Source: Sphingobium sp. BYY-5 (GTDB lineage: Bacteria; Pseudomonadota; Alphaproteobacteria; Sphingomonadales; Sphingomonadaceae). From it: 64,000 nt of DNA. The translations under genes were made by a program, and so were the position numbers. Shown here one piece after another: positions 1-9,325 of this stretch. Location of the stretch: contig NZ_JALEBH010000002.1 of NCBI RefSeq assembly GCF_022758885.1, positions 558,001 to 622,000 of the forward strand, given 5' to 3'. Each line of letters starts with the position of its first letter. Positions within the stretch are counted from its first letter, which is position 1. The notes under the pieces were generated by a model. That model did not search any database. It was not told where the DNA came from and was given only the letters and a program-made list of their open reading frames with translations.

Positions 1-1063
1 TAGCCGTAACCGAACAGTCGGCAAGCGGCAGGGCGCGGTTCGACATCTCCTGCTTCTTGAGGTTGACAGAGAGGTTGGCGAAGCCGCCCTCGCCCAGCTT
101 CATGCCGAAATTCAGGTCCGCCTGATACAGCTCGCCATCCGACCGGTCGAAATTCTGCCCGGCGGTGAAATTGGCCGATCCGCCCTTCGCATCGTCCTTC
201 AGGATGATGTTGATGACGCCAGCGATCGCATCCGAACCATATTGCGCCGCGGCGCCATCGCGCAGCACTTCGATATGATCGACCGCTGCGGTCGGGATCA
301 TGTCGAGGTCGGCGGGAACCGACCCATTGTAGAGCGTCGACACTGCGTTGATGAGCGAGGTCTTATGGCGACGCTTGCCATTGACCAGGATCAGCACCTG
401 GTCGGGATTGAGGCCACGCAGGCCGCCCGTCGCGATGACGGTGGAGGTCGCGCCGCCCGCCCGCACCGGCAGGTTGAAGGACGGCACCAGGGTATTGAGC
501 GCCTGGAACACGCCCGCTTTGCCGGTTCGTGTAAGATCTGCGCCGGAAATGACGTCGATCGGCGTCGGGCTGTCCGTGACGGTGCGCGCCTGACCGCGCG
601 ATCCAGTCACGACGATCGCGGGACCGACCGACTCCTCGGCACTGGTCGCGCTTGCCTGGGGAACGATGGCTGCGCCGCTGGACTGGGCGGCAAAGGCCAG
701 CCCGGTCACGCCCAGGCTGGCGACTTCGACCGCGCGCGCCTTCGGGGCGCGAGCGCTGAGCGACAGGGCGATGACATTATTGTTCGAAAGGGTGATCTTC
801 AGGCCCGATCCGGCGATCAACCTTTGCAGCGCGACGTCCGGCGCCATCTTGCCATTGACCGACTGGGCGTGAAGCCCGGCGACCCCATCATAGGGAAAGA
901 GGAGCTGGATGCCCGATTGCCTGGCGAACAGGGTCAGCGCCGTCTGCATCGACTGGGCCGGGATCTTGAACTTTGCCGGTTCCGCCGCGGCGGACGATTG
1001 CGCGCTCAGCGCAACAATCGCGCCAACAGCGCACAATGATAGGTTCCGAAAATTCTGCGTCAT
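1..1063 (-). CDS. TonB-dependent receptor with N-terminal STN domain (3' end cut off by the window)
   Basis: This is the N-terminal ~354 residues of an outer-membrane TonB-dependent receptor; the rest lies beyond base 1. The ATG at 1063-1061 is followed by a signal peptide (MTQNFRNLSLCAVGAIVALS...). A secretin/TonB short N-terminal (STN) domain follows (FKIPAQSMQTALTLFARQSG to about residue 85), the hallmark of receptors that signal to a FecR/FecI pair. A plug domain follows, with the TonB-box-like segment AIVVTGSRGQ and AAQYGSDAIAGVINIIL. The gene is divergent from the sigma factor/anti-sigma pair starting 190 bp away, which fits FecA-type trans-envelope signalling. The ligand cannot be read from the sequence; the nearby permease and glycosidase make a non-iron carbon substrate possible. 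Confidence 0.92.
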   Translation of the reverse strand, partial: MTQNFRNLSLCAVGAIVALSAQSSAAAEPAKFKIPAQSMQTALTLFARQSGIQLLFPYDGVAGLHAQSVNGKMAPDVALQRLIAGSGLKITLSNNNVIALSLSARAPKARAVEVASLGVTGLAFAAQSSGAAIVPQASATSAEESVGPAIVVTGSRGQARTVTDSPTPIDVISGADLTRTGKAGVFQALNTLVPSFNLPVRAGGATSTVIATGGLRGLNPDQVLILVNGKRRHKTSLINAVSTLYNGSVPADLDMIPTAAVDHIEVLRDGAAAQYGSDAIAGVINIILKDDAKGGSANFTAGQNFDRSDGELYQADLNFGMKLGEGGFANLSVNLKKQEMSNRALPLADCSVTA

Positions 1064-1253
1064 CGTGCCCCCTGTGAAATATTTGGATTGTCAGTAGTGG
1101 ATACGGAGACCGATCGCGTTTCTGCTAACGACGCTTGAAAATATCTCATTTTTGTGAAGCCGGCGCTGCGGCTATCGGATGACGGCCTGCCTCGGCACCT
1201 TACAGGGATGCATGCGTGGGAGGCGGGAAACGACAGGAAGCGGGGGGAACAGC

Positions 1254-1847
1254 GTGGACGTGGAATCGATCAGGGCAAGGCTGGATTGGTTCAAGCAGGC
1301 CATCCTGCCACATGAGGGTGCGTTAAGGTCGCGGTTGCGCCGTGTCGTATCCCGCAGTCAGGATGTCGACGATCTCGTCGCCGAATGCATGACCCGCGCC
1401 TATGCCAGCGGGGATATCCATCGCGCGCATAGCGGCAAGGCCTTTCTGTTCCAGATCGCGCGCAACCTCCTGATCGACGAGGCGAGGCGGGAGAAGATCG
1501 TCTCCCTGGAACTGGTGGCCGAACTCGACGTCCTCCAGGTCGATAATTCTACCGAGGAAGCGCTGCAGGCGCGCGATGAGCTGCGCCATCTCCAGGCCAT
1601 CCTCGATACGCTGCCCACGCAGTGCCGTCGCGCGTTCATCCTGCGGCGGGTCCACGGGAAATCTGTCAAGGATATAGCAGAGGAGATGGAGCTGTCCGTC
1701 TTTACCGTAGACAAGCATTTGACGCGGGCAGCCGTGAAGATAATGCAGGCCATCGGGCAGTTTGAGGGTTCTGGATTTGGTTGGTCGCTACAAAAGCGCG
1801 GAGGACATTCAGGCGATCGAAGCCGAAGCGGCTCGTCTGTACCTTAA
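1254..1847 (+). CDS. ECF-family RNA polymerase sigma factor, FecI-like
   Basis: Extracytoplasmic-function sigma-70 factor, probably about 197 residues. Region 2 is visible in VDDLVAECMTRAYA...KAFLFQIARNLLIDEARREK, and region 4 in LDTLPTQCRRAFILRRVHGKSVKDIAEEMELSVFTVDKHLTRA (helix-turn-helix for the -35 element). The frame is open from an upstream codon at 1179, but I chose GTG 1254 because a purine-rich AGGAAGCGGGGGG stretch precedes it and sigma homology begins just after it. The 3' end overlaps the FecR-like gene by 86 bp. Together with the divergent STN-type receptor this is a standard FecI/FecR/FecA arrangement; the sigma factor presumably drives the receptor promoter. Confidence 0.9.
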   Translation: MDVESIRARLDWFKQAILPHEGALRSRLRRVVSRSQDVDDLVAECMTRAYASGDIHRAHSGKAFLFQIARNLLIDEARREKIVSLELVAELDVLQVDNSTEEALQARDELRHLQAILDTLPTQCRRAFILRRVHGKSVKDIAEEMELSVFTVDKHLTRAAVKIMQAIGQFEGSGFGWSLQKRGGHSGDRSRSGSSVP

Positions 1848-2805
1848 GGCGCGGACGAGCGACGCCGCAGACCAGTGGAACGAAGCCTATGCCTGGGTGG
1901 CGCAGGATCCCGCCCATGGCTTTGCCTTCGCCAAGGCGGAGGCAAGCTGGGAACTGACTGAGCGGCTTCGTGAGCTGCCCGCAGGGCGGGAAGACGAGCC
2001 GACCCCACCTGTTGTTCCTCATGATGAGGCAGATCGGGATATTGCTGCGGAAGATATCCCCGCCCCCCTGTTCGGGCGGCGGGGCTTGTTCGTGGGCCTG
2101 GCGGCTGCGGCCGCATCGATCGGCGTTGCGGCCACAGTAGCGCTGCGATTGCTGGGCACGGTCGACCATTATCGGACGGCGCTGGGGGAGACGCGCGCGG
2201 TGCGGTTGGCGGACGGTTCGCTGGTTCACCTGAATACCAACAGTTCCATCGAAGTCGCCCTGCGCGATGATATCCGCTCGATCAAATTGCTGAAGGGAGA
2301 GGCGCGTTTTGACGTGGCCCACGACACCAAGCGCCCCTTCATCGTCGATGCGGACGGAACGCTGGTTCGCGCGGTCGGCACCATGTTCAACGTGCGTCTG
2401 CGGCCCGATGTCACCGAATTGACGGTCATCGAGGGCATCGTTGCGGTCCGCAACGGCGATTCCGCTGTTCGACGGATCGAGAGCGGACGCAGCGCGGCCG
2501 TGCGCAGCGGCAGCATTGCCGTCACGCATCTGGAACCCGCCAAGATCAAGCAGCGCATCGCCTGGCAGGAGGGCATGGTCGAGTTTGAGGGCGACACGCT
2601 GGCGCAGGCGGTCGAGGAGTTCAACCGCTACCGCACCACCCCGATGGTGATCGGCGATCCGGCGATTGCCAGCCTGCGCGTCGGTGGCGCCTTCCGGCTC
2701 GATCGATCGCAGGATTTCGTCGAAGCGCTGGAAAGCGGCTTCGGCGTGCGCGCCGTACCGGGCAGCGACAATTCGATAATCCTGGTTTCCGCTGACGGCG
2801 ATTAG
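1762..2805 (+). CDS. FecR-family anti-sigma factor / transmembrane signal transducer
   Basis: Inner-membrane regulator that holds or activates the adjacent ECF sigma factor. The cytoplasmic N-terminus carries a DUF4880-like segment (AARLYLKARTSDAADQWNEAYAWVAQDPAHGFAF). One membrane helix lies near residues 108-128 (GLFVGLAAAAASIGVAATVA). The periplasmic FecR domain follows (GETRAVRLADGSLVHLNTNSSIEV...GEARFDVAHDTKRPFIVDA, then GTMFNVRL), with an STN-like C-terminal part. The start is a TTG inside the sigma gene, and no better in-frame start lies before the conserved N-terminal motif, so the 86-bp overlap is probably real and implies coupled translation. Confidence 0.88.
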   Translation: MRVLDLVGRYKSAEDIQAIEAEAARLYLKARTSDAADQWNEAYAWVAQDPAHGFAFAKAEASWELTERLRELPAGREDEPTPPVVPHDEADRDIAAEDIPAPLFGRRGLFVGLAAAAASIGVAATVALRLLGTVDHYRTALGETRAVRLADGSLVHLNTNSSIEVALRDDIRSIKLLKGEARFDVAHDTKRPFIVDADGTLVRAVGTMFNVRLRPDVTELTVIEGIVAVRNGDSAVRRIESGRSAAVRSGSIAVTHLEPAKIKQRIAWQEGMVEFEGDTLAQAVEEFNRYRTTPMVIGDPAIASLRVGGAFRLDRSQDFVEALESGFGVRAVPGSDNSIILVSADGD

Positions 2806-2837
2806 CAGAATGTGACGAGCCGTCCGTATCAACGGGG

Positions 2838-4139
2838 ATGGAACATGTTTCGTCACTCGCCCCGGTCAGCATATCCCGACAGGATCGCCTGCGATCGATC
2901 CTGGGCGGATCGATCGGCAATCTGATCGAATGGTATGACTGGTATGTCTATTCAGCCTTCACCCTCTATTTCGCCCCGGTCTTCTTCCCGTCGGATGACA
3001 GCACCGCCCAGTTGCTGAACGCGGCCGCGATCTTCGCCGTCGGTTTCCTGATGCGTCCGATCGGCGCCTGGGTGATGGGCATCTATGCCGACCGCAAGGG
3101 GCGCAAGGCGGGGCTTACCCTGTCGGTGATGATGATGGCGGGCGGATCGCTGATGATCGCGGCGATCCCCGACTATGGGACGATCGGCGTCGCCGCGCCG
3201 GCGCTGCTACTGCTCGCGCGGCTGATACAGGGGCTATCGATCGGCGGCGAATATGGCGCGAGTGCGACCTATTTATCGGAAATGGCGCAGCGGGACCAAC
3301 GCGGCTTTTTCTCCAGCTTCCAATATGTAACGCTGATCGCGGGACAGCTGCTGGCGCTATGCGTTCTGCTGCTGCTCCAGCTTTTCCTGACCGAGCATCA
3401 ACTGGAAAGCTGGGGATGGCGCGTGCCTTTCGTGATCGGCGGATTGATGGCGATCGGCGTCTATCGCCTGCGCCGACGCCTCAAGGAAACCGAAGCATTC
3501 GAAGAGAGCGCGGCGGTGAAGGAGCATCCCCGATCGAGCGGATGGAACCTCATCCGCCAGCATCCGCGCGAAGTGCTGCTGGTGATGGCGCTGACCGCAG
3601 GCGGCACGCTCGCCTTCTATGCCTACAGTACTTATATGCAGAAATTCCTGGTGAACAGCGCGGGCTTTGGTCGCCAGACGGCTACCGCGATCATGGCCTC
3701 CGCCCTGTTCATCTACATGTTGCTACAGCCGCTGGCGGGATGGCTGTCCGACCGGATCGGGCGCAAGCCGCTGCTGATCGGCTTCGGCGTGAGCGGCGTG
3801 CTGTTCACCACCGCGATCTTCACCGCGCTGGAAAGCGTCACCTCTTCCTTCAGCGCCTTCCTGCTGGTGCTGGCGGGGTTGGTGATCGTCACCGGCTACA
3901 CGTCGATCAACGCCATCGTGAAGGCGGAACTGTTCCCGGCCAATATCCGCGCCCTGGGCGTTGCACTGCCCTATGCGCTCGCCAACACGCTGTTTGGCGG
4001 CACCGCCGAATATGCCGCACTCTGGATGAAACATGCGGGGATGGAAGGCGGCTTCTACTGGTATGTCACCGCCATGATCGCCGTGTCGCTGATCGTCTAT
4101 CTGCGTATGCCCGACACGCGCTCCACCAGCCAAATCTGA
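2838..4139 (+). CDS. MFS transporter, metabolite:H+ symporter (MHS / KgtP-like) family
   Basis: Twelve-helix inner-membrane permease of the MHS branch (alpha-ketoglutarate/proline/shikimate permease type), 433 residues, the usual length. The family start signature GGSIGNLIEWYDWYVYS lies near residues 23-40. The loop 2-3 motif is ADRKGRKAG, RLIQGLSIGGEYGAS marks helix 4, and SDRIGRKPLL is the second MFS loop. It starts 32 bp after the FecR gene and is co-directional, so it may be part of the same signalling operon and carry the compound imported by the upstream receptor. Such permeases usually take up organic acids; the substrate is not determinable here. Confidence 0.88.
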   Translation: MEHVSSLAPVSISRQDRLRSILGGSIGNLIEWYDWYVYSAFTLYFAPVFFPSDDSTAQLLNAAAIFAVGFLMRPIGAWVMGIYADRKGRKAGLTLSVMMMAGGSLMIAAIPDYGTIGVAAPALLLLARLIQGLSIGGEYGASATYLSEMAQRDQRGFFSSFQYVTLIAGQLLALCVLLLLQLFLTEHQLESWGWRVPFVIGGLMAIGVYRLRRRLKETEAFEESAAVKEHPRSSGWNLIRQHPREVLLVMALTAGGTLAFYAYSTYMQKFLVNSAGFGRQTATAIMASALFIYMLLQPLAGWLSDRIGRKPLLIGFGVSGVLFTTAIFTALESVTSSFSAFLLVLAGLVIVTGYTSINAIVKAELFPANIRALGVALPYALANTLFGGTAEYAALWMKHAGMEGGFYWYVTAMIAVSLIVYLRMPDTRSTSQI

Positions 4140-4158
4140 CAAGAAGGGGAAGAAGCCC

Positions 4159-5667
4159 ATGCCATCATTGAACCGGACGCTTTGCCATATCCTGCCGCTG
4201 ATGCTGCTGTGCCAGCCGGCCGTGGCGCAGGACGCCGCGCCACCCGTCGAACCGGCCTTCACCTCCGTCCAGCCTGGCGATTTCGCCATTGCGGGGTCAT
4301 TGTCCAACAGTTGGGCGGATTTCGACAATGATGGCGACCTCGACCTTGTCGTATCGCTCAAGGGCGGCGACATCCGCCTCTATCGCAACGACAAGGGCAA
4401 GTTCATCAATGTCGGGCCGCAACTGGGCCTCCCGACATCCGGCCCGGAAATGCGGGGTGTCGCCTGGGGCGATTATGATGGCGACGGTTGGGTCGACCTG
4501 CTGGGCGGGGCGACCATGCCAGGCGAGTTGAGCCTCGTCTTCCATAATGAGGGCGGGAAGAAATTCACCAACGTCGCTCCCGAACTGGGCCTGACCATCC
4601 CCAACCGGTCCGCGCGCCAGACAAGCTGGGTCGACTATGATAATGACGGCCACCTCGACGTCTATGCCGCCAACCGCATCGGCCCCAACAGCCTGTTCCA
4701 CAACGAGGGCGGCAAGTTCGTGCAGGTTTCGGCCGGAACAGGCATATCCGATGTCCGGCCCACGGTCGGCGCCTGCTGGTTCGATTATAATCGCGACGGC
4801 TTCCTCGACGTCTTCCTCGCCAATCAGTCGGGCGCAACGGATGCGCTCTGGCGCAATAATGGCGACGGCACCTTCACCGATGTTGCGCCAGAACTGGGCA
4901 TGGACAATCCGGGCCGCTCAAAGGAGGAAGGCGGCGTCGGTTGCGCTGTCGGCGACTATGACAATGACGGCTTCCTCGACCTGTTCGTGCCGAACTATGG
5001 CGTCAATGCGCTCTACCATAATAATGGCGATGGCACCTTCACCAACGCCGCCAAGCAAATGGGCGTGGGGATCGACAATCACGCCGTAGGGGCCGTCTGG
5101 GGCGACTATGACAATGACGGTTTCCTCGACTTTTATGTCACCTCCTATTACGGCCCGCGCGACCAGCAGCACCCCAGGGACAGCCTGTTCCACAATGAAG
5201 GGGGCAAGGGATTCCGCCAGGTTCTGACGGAAACGTCGAAGCTGAATGTCGGCGATCATGGCGTGCAGTGGGTCGATTATGACCGGGACGGTGCGCTCGA
5301 TCTGTCGGTGATGCGCGGCTATACCGACAAGGGCGGGCATTTCCTGTTCCACAATGATCTGGATCGCGCGGCGGCCAAGCGCAGCCTTTCGGTCACGTTG
5401 CTGGATGCGAAAGGACGCTTCACCCGCATGGGGGCGGAGGTGCGCCTCTATGACAAGTCGGGCAAGATCCTGGCCACCCGCCAGCTCTCGACCGGCGACG
5501 GCTATAATTCGGAAAATGCGGCGCCGCTGCATTTCGGGCTGAGGTCGATGGATGCCGTGACGGTCGAGGTCACATGGATGAGCCGGTCCGGCCGCAAGCT
5601 ACAGACCCTGCGCAATGTTCGACCAGGCCAATATGCGGGCAAGTCGCTTGTCATCAAGGAAAATTAA
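4159..5667 (+). CDS. CRTAC1-family secreted FG-GAP/VCBS-repeat protein with ASPIC/UnbV-like C-terminus
   Basis: Exported 502-residue beta-propeller protein. A signal peptide (LPLMLLCQPAVAQ) is followed by at least seven calcium-binding-type repeats: DFDNDGDLDL, DYDGDGWVDL, DYDNDGHLDV, DYNRDGFLDV, two copies of DYDNDGFLD, and DYDRDGALDL. A C-terminal ASPIC/UnbV-like segment follows (GAEVRLYDKSGKILATRQLSTGDGYNSENAAPLHFGL). It lies 19 bp after the permease gene and is probably cotranscribed with it. In sphingomonads such proteins often accompany receptor/permease loci, but no activity is established; it could bind a ligand or a surface polymer. Confidence 0.85.
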   Translation: MPSLNRTLCHILPLMLLCQPAVAQDAAPPVEPAFTSVQPGDFAIAGSLSNSWADFDNDGDLDLVVSLKGGDIRLYRNDKGKFINVGPQLGLPTSGPEMRGVAWGDYDGDGWVDLLGGATMPGELSLVFHNEGGKKFTNVAPELGLTIPNRSARQTSWVDYDNDGHLDVYAANRIGPNSLFHNEGGKFVQVSAGTGISDVRPTVGACWFDYNRDGFLDVFLANQSGATDALWRNNGDGTFTDVAPELGMDNPGRSKEEGGVGCAVGDYDNDGFLDLFVPNYGVNALYHNNGDGTFTNAAKQMGVGIDNHAVGAVWGDYDNDGFLDFYVTSYYGPRDQQHPRDSLFHNEGGKGFRQVLTETSKLNVGDHGVQWVDYDRDGALDLSVMRGYTDKGGHFLFHNDLDRAAAKRSLSVTLLDAKGRFTRMGAEVRLYDKSGKILATRQLSTGDGYNSENAAPLHFGLRSMDAVTVEVTWMSRSGRKLQTLRNVRPGQYAGKSLVIKEN

Positions 5668-5680
5668 GGTCGTTCGTTCG

Positions 5681-5725
5681 AAGCGGGGGAGAAGGACGGT
5701 AGCAGGCATTCCCCTTCTCTCGCTT
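5681..5725. terminator. imperfect hairpin between convergent genes, probable bidirectional terminator
   Basis: GAGAAGG (5689-5695) pairs with CCTTCTC (5713-5719), and flanking AAGCG/CGCTT extends the stem with bulges. It sits in the 109-bp gap between the convergent CRTAC1 and GH2 genes. There is no clear T-run, so the termination role is inferred from position. Confidence 0.45.
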
Positions 5726-5776
5726 CGCATCGGTCCATCGTGACGATCACTAGGCCCAGCTGGATCACGACCACTC

Positions 5777-8248
5777 TTACTGCTTCGCGCGTAGCTGGAC
5801 AGCGCCGGGATTCAGGCCTTCGGCCGTCACTGTGACGGTGAAGGGACCGGTGCCCGCCCCTCTCACAAGGGCGACGGCGATGCCATCCTGCGCGACACGG
5901 TTGGGCGAGGGAAAGGGCGTATGATCGACCGAGGAAGCGTTATCGGTTGCGATGAGTGAGCCTGCACCGCTCATGCCGAAGTGCAGACAATGCGTGGCGG
6001 AGGGTACCGTCACCCCCTTCGCATCGACCACCCGCGCGCGGACATATGTCATGTCGTCGAAGCCTGAACCTACAATTGGCTGGTCCGCCTGCAAATCTAT
6101 GCGAACCGGCTTTCCTGCCGTCCGCAGAGTGTCCGAGACGGCGGCTACGCCCGAATCCCGACATATGGCGCGCACCTCACCCGGAGCATAACGCACGCCC
6201 CAACGTCGCGGAGACGCATCCTGATTGATCGGCAGCTTGCCCAGGGAGCGGCCATTGAGAAAAGCCTCGACCTGCTGGCAGTTGCTGTAAACCTCGATCG
6301 TTTCATCGTGCGGACGGCGATCCTCCGGCGTCCAGTCGTCGAACAGCGCGCCCTTGGGCCTGGGCGTCGCAACGGCAATCATGGTCGGCAAGGCCGGCTG
6401 GTTCGGTCCTCCCGCCCCGTCGGTCGCGGGACCGGCCGCCGCCGGATCGGCATTGCGGACAACATGCACGACCGGCCGGTCCGACCACCAGCTCTCCCGC
6501 TCCATGCCGGTGATCTTCTGACGGCCCGTGCGATCGAGCAACCCGGCCGGGTTCTGGATATTGGGCCAGCCGGAGCGGTTTGCCTCGCCGAGATAATCGA
6601 CGCCCGTCCACAGGAACATTCCAGAGAATGGCGCATAATCGCGCACCGGCACCCAGTTGCTGCGATTATGCGCATTTTCTGTCCCCACTATGCTGCGCTT
6701 CGGGTTCTGCCGACTGGCCGTGATCAGTTCATTTTCGCGATAATTCTGGCCAACCACGTCCAGCATGTCGGCAAGGCCATTGTCATAGTCCTTGGTGACA
6801 TTCGGGCGAAACAGCGCCATCGTCACCGGCCGCGACGGATCGGCAGCATGGACGATATCGAGAATGCTGCGAAGCGCCGCCTTGGCCTGGACCGGATAGG
6901 CGGTGTCGTGGATTTCGTTGCCCGCGCTCCACAGCACGATGCTGGGATGGTTACGATCGCGGCGTACCATGTCGAGCGTGTCGCGCTTGTGCCAGTCACC
7001 GAAGAACAGGTGATAATCCTCCGGCGTCTTGGCGACATTCCACTGGTCGAACAGCTCGTCCATCACGATCAGCCCCAGCTGATCGGTCAGGTCGAGAAAT
7101 TCAGGGCTGGGCACATTGTGCGCGGTCCGGATCGCGTTAACGCCCTGCGCCTTGAGCGCAGTCAGGCGCTGACGCCACACGGCGAGAGGTACGGCAGCGC
7201 CCACGGCGCCGCCGTCATGGTGCAGCGCAACCCCCTTTAGCTTGAAGTTGCGGCCGTTGAGCCAGAAGCCGGTCGCAGGATCGAACCGGGCTTCGCGAAC
7301 ACCAAAGCGTACATCTTCATTGTCGAGTACGGAGCCATCGGCCGCAACTATCCGGATGGCCGCGCTGTATAACGCAGGATCGCGGATGTCCCAGCGCCGC
7401 GGGTTGGCCAGAGCGACTTCAGCCGGCATGACGATCGTGCGGCCCGCAGCCGCGCTGATGACGGGCGTTGTGGTGCGCGCGACTTCCCGTCCATCGGGAC
7501 CGGTCAGCACCACCTCCATCTTCACATCCGCCGGGGCGGTGGCGTCATTGCGTACGTCCGTCGCAATCGCGATCGCCGCGCGATCGGCGGTGAGCGTCGC
7601 CGTCCGCACAAAGGCGCCTCCCTGCGGTATATGGACATCGCCTGTCTCGATGAGGCGCACGTGGCGGTAGATGCCCGACCCGGTGTACCAGCGTGACGAT
7701 GGTGCCGCGGATGTATCGGCTCGCACCGCTATCATATTATGTCCGTCCGCACGAAGGTGGCGCGTGAGATCGTAGCGCTGACTGACATAGCCCATCGGGC
7801 GATAGCCGATATGGTGTCCGTTCACCCAGACGCCACTGCGTTCCATGATCCCATCAAATTCGATGAAATATCTGCGGCCTGGCTGCGGCATCACCTCCAG
7901 TGGCTTGCGATACCAGGCGACGCCGCTCGGAAGAAAGCCGTTTTCACCCGCAGCCCTAGCATCCGGATCGAAGGGGCCAGCAATTGCCCAGTCATGCGGA
8001 ACGGATACTGCCTGCCACCCGGCATCGTCCATTACGGGCATTTCGGCCCCTTCTGGATCACCCTTGAGGAAGCGCCAGCCGTCATCCAATTGTGTCACCA
8101 TGCGCGGTGCGGCAAGAACTGTTTCGATCGGCACCAGGCCAGCGATCAGCGCGCATAGGATAGCCATGGATCCGGCAAAAGCGTGCGGCGCAAGGCCCGA
8201 TCGGATGCGCTTCGCTTCACATTTGGGCTTGCCGTACTGGTGATGCAT
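5777..8248 (-). CDS. glycoside hydrolase family 2 protein (beta-galactosidase-like), exported
   Basis: 823-residue GH2 glycosidase. A hydrophobic segment (AGSMAILCALIAGLVPIETVLAA, about residues 25-47) indicates export. The sugar-binding jelly roll (YFIEFDGIMERSGVWVNGHHIGYRPMGY) is followed by the immunoglobulin-like domain and then the TIM barrel, with acid/base glutamate in HPSIVLWSAGNEIHD and probable nucleophile in SIVGTENAHN. C-terminal DUF4982/beta-sandwich-like domains follow (ETIEVYSNCQQVEAFLNGRSLGKL). The exact linkage (beta-galactosidase, beta-glucuronidase or other) cannot be told from sequence alone. It stands alone, convergent to the CRTAC1 gene. Confidence 0.9.
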   Translation of the reverse strand: MHHQYGKPKCEAKRIRSGLAPHAFAGSMAILCALIAGLVPIETVLAAPRMVTQLDDGWRFLKGDPEGAEMPVMDDAGWQAVSVPHDWAIAGPFDPDARAAGENGFLPSGVAWYRKPLEVMPQPGRRYFIEFDGIMERSGVWVNGHHIGYRPMGYVSQRYDLTRHLRADGHNMIAVRADTSAAPSSRWYTGSGIYRHVRLIETGDVHIPQGGAFVRTATLTADRAAIAIATDVRNDATAPADVKMEVVLTGPDGREVARTTTPVISAAAGRTIVMPAEVALANPRRWDIRDPALYSAAIRIVAADGSVLDNEDVRFGVREARFDPATGFWLNGRNFKLKGVALHHDGGAVGAAVPLAVWRQRLTALKAQGVNAIRTAHNVPSPEFLDLTDQLGLIVMDELFDQWNVAKTPEDYHLFFGDWHKRDTLDMVRRDRNHPSIVLWSAGNEIHDTAYPVQAKAALRSILDIVHAADPSRPVTMALFRPNVTKDYDNGLADMLDVVGQNYRENELITASRQNPKRSIVGTENAHNRSNWVPVRDYAPFSGMFLWTGVDYLGEANRSGWPNIQNPAGLLDRTGRQKITGMERESWWSDRPVVHVVRNADPAAAGPATDGAGGPNQPALPTMIAVATPRPKGALFDDWTPEDRRPHDETIEVYSNCQQVEAFLNGRSLGKLPINQDASPRRWGVRYAPGEVRAICRDSGVAAVSDTLRTAGKPVRIDLQADQPIVGSGFDDMTYVRARVVDAKGVTVPSATHCLHFGMSGAGSLIATDNASSVDHTPFPSPNRVAQDGIAVALVRGAGTGPFTVTVTAEGLNPGAVQLRAKQ

Positions 8249-8414
8249 AGATCCTCTCTGTCAGCCGAATTGCTTCGCGCTCCGGCTTTCAGTCCACACC
8301 CATGCAGTTGGATCCCGACTGAGCCAGGCCCGATGCACTATCATTAATTCCACTATTTACAATATGGTTTCAATATACGGACCTTATCGCTTCTTCCCCG
8401 TCCGGCTATGCATT

Positions 8415-8768
8415 TTATTTACGGCCCCGCCCCGCTGGTCTGGCTGGAATGGATTGACCATGTTCCGCCCACCAGGCGGCGAGCGCATCCATCGTCGGAC
8501 CCAGTCCGCGTGCCTTGGCCGTCATCTCATATTCCACGCGAGGCGGCACTTCCGCAAAGACGGTGCGTGAAATCAGTCCATCGGCCTCCAGTTCGCGCAA
8601 CTGCGCGGTCAGCATGTGCTGCGTGATGCCGGGAATGGCCTTACGCAACTCCCCGAAACGGTGGACCCGCTGGTGCAACAGCCACATGATTTCCAGCTTC
8701 CACTTGCCTGAGAGCATGGCAAACGCACGCCGCATCTCGTCCTGCATCGAAAAATCATTTTCTTCCAT
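8415..8768 (-). CDS. HxlR-family winged-helix transcriptional regulator
   Basis: 117-residue MarR-like regulator of the HxlR type. The family core is clear: AFAMLSGKWKLEIMWLLHQRVHRFGELRKAIPGITQHMLTAQLRELEADGLISRTVFAEVPPRVEYEMTAKARGL. No cysteine suggests redox sensing. It is divergent from the DoxX-like/SDR pair, with a 135-bp AT-rich intergenic region between, so it most likely represses itself and that pair in response to a reactive small molecule; this is inference from layout. Confidence 0.9.
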   Translation of the reverse strand: MEENDFSMQDEMRRAFAMLSGKWKLEIMWLLHQRVHRFGELRKAIPGITQHMLTAQLRELEADGLISRTVFAEVPPRVEYEMTAKARGLGPTMDALAAWWAEHGQSIPARPAGRGRK

Positions 8769-8903
8769 TAGTCATATATTCCATACTTACTGTTCTAAAT
8801 TCATTCTACTTGCGCATAATGATCCAGCATAGCATTTCTCATACACGTTCCTTGTGACGTTGAAAATGACCAGCAGGCACAAGCTGACCCATGAGAAAGA
8901 ACC

Positions 8904-9323
8904 ATGACCGAAATATATATTTACTGGATCAGCACGACTTTATTGTCGTTGCTGTATCTGTCTTCCGCCCTGCTATATGTGACCAAGCGCGACTTTGTCA
9001 GGCAGGCCCAGGCCGATCTCGGCTATCACGCCACTCACCTCGTTCCCTTCATGATCGTGGTCAAGATCCTTGGTCCAATCGCGATATTGTCGCGTGTCAG
9101 CGTGCCGCTGAGCGACCTCGCCTATGCCGGCATCTTCTACCATCTGCTCCTTTCCGGAATGGCGCACCTGGGCGTTCGCAGTCCCAAGGGCGCACTGCCA
9201 GCGGCGATAGGCCTTGCTCTGCTGGCCGCTTCCTTCGCCTCGCAGAACGCCGCTCGCGAAACGCCGTCGCCTTACGCAGCGGCAATGGCGGAACATCCCA
9301 TCACCCTCACCAAAAGGAACTGA
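8904..9323 (+). CDS. DoxX-like small integral membrane protein
   Basis: 139-residue protein with about four hydrophobic helices (IYIYWISTTLLSLLYLSSALLY, HLVPFMIVVKILGPIAILS, LAYAGIFYHLLLSGMAHLG, ALPAAIGLALLAASFA), matching the DoxX-like family in length and in the KILGPIAIL pattern of its second helix. It lies directly 2 bp upstream of an SDR gene and divergent from HxlR. DoxX-like proteins are linked to redox or electrophile stress; no specific reaction can be assigned. A longer overlapping reading frame from 8891 is an N-terminal shadow of the SDR frame. Confidence 0.75.
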   Translation: MTEIYIYWISTTLLSLLYLSSALLYVTKRDFVRQAQADLGYHATHLVPFMIVVKILGPIAILSRVSVPLSDLAYAGIFYHLLLSGMAHLGVRSPKGALPAAIGLALLAASFASQNAARETPSPYAAAMAEHPITLTKRN

Positions 9324-9325
9324 CC

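Noticed and set aside
6308..7240. 310-residue plus-strand frame within the GH2 gene
   Set aside because: Antisense shadow of a well-supported glycosidase gene.
8891..9325. Long N-terminal extension of the SDR frame
   Set aside because: It overlaps the DoxX-like gene in another frame and reads as Arg/Ser-rich nonsense; SDR homology begins at 9326.
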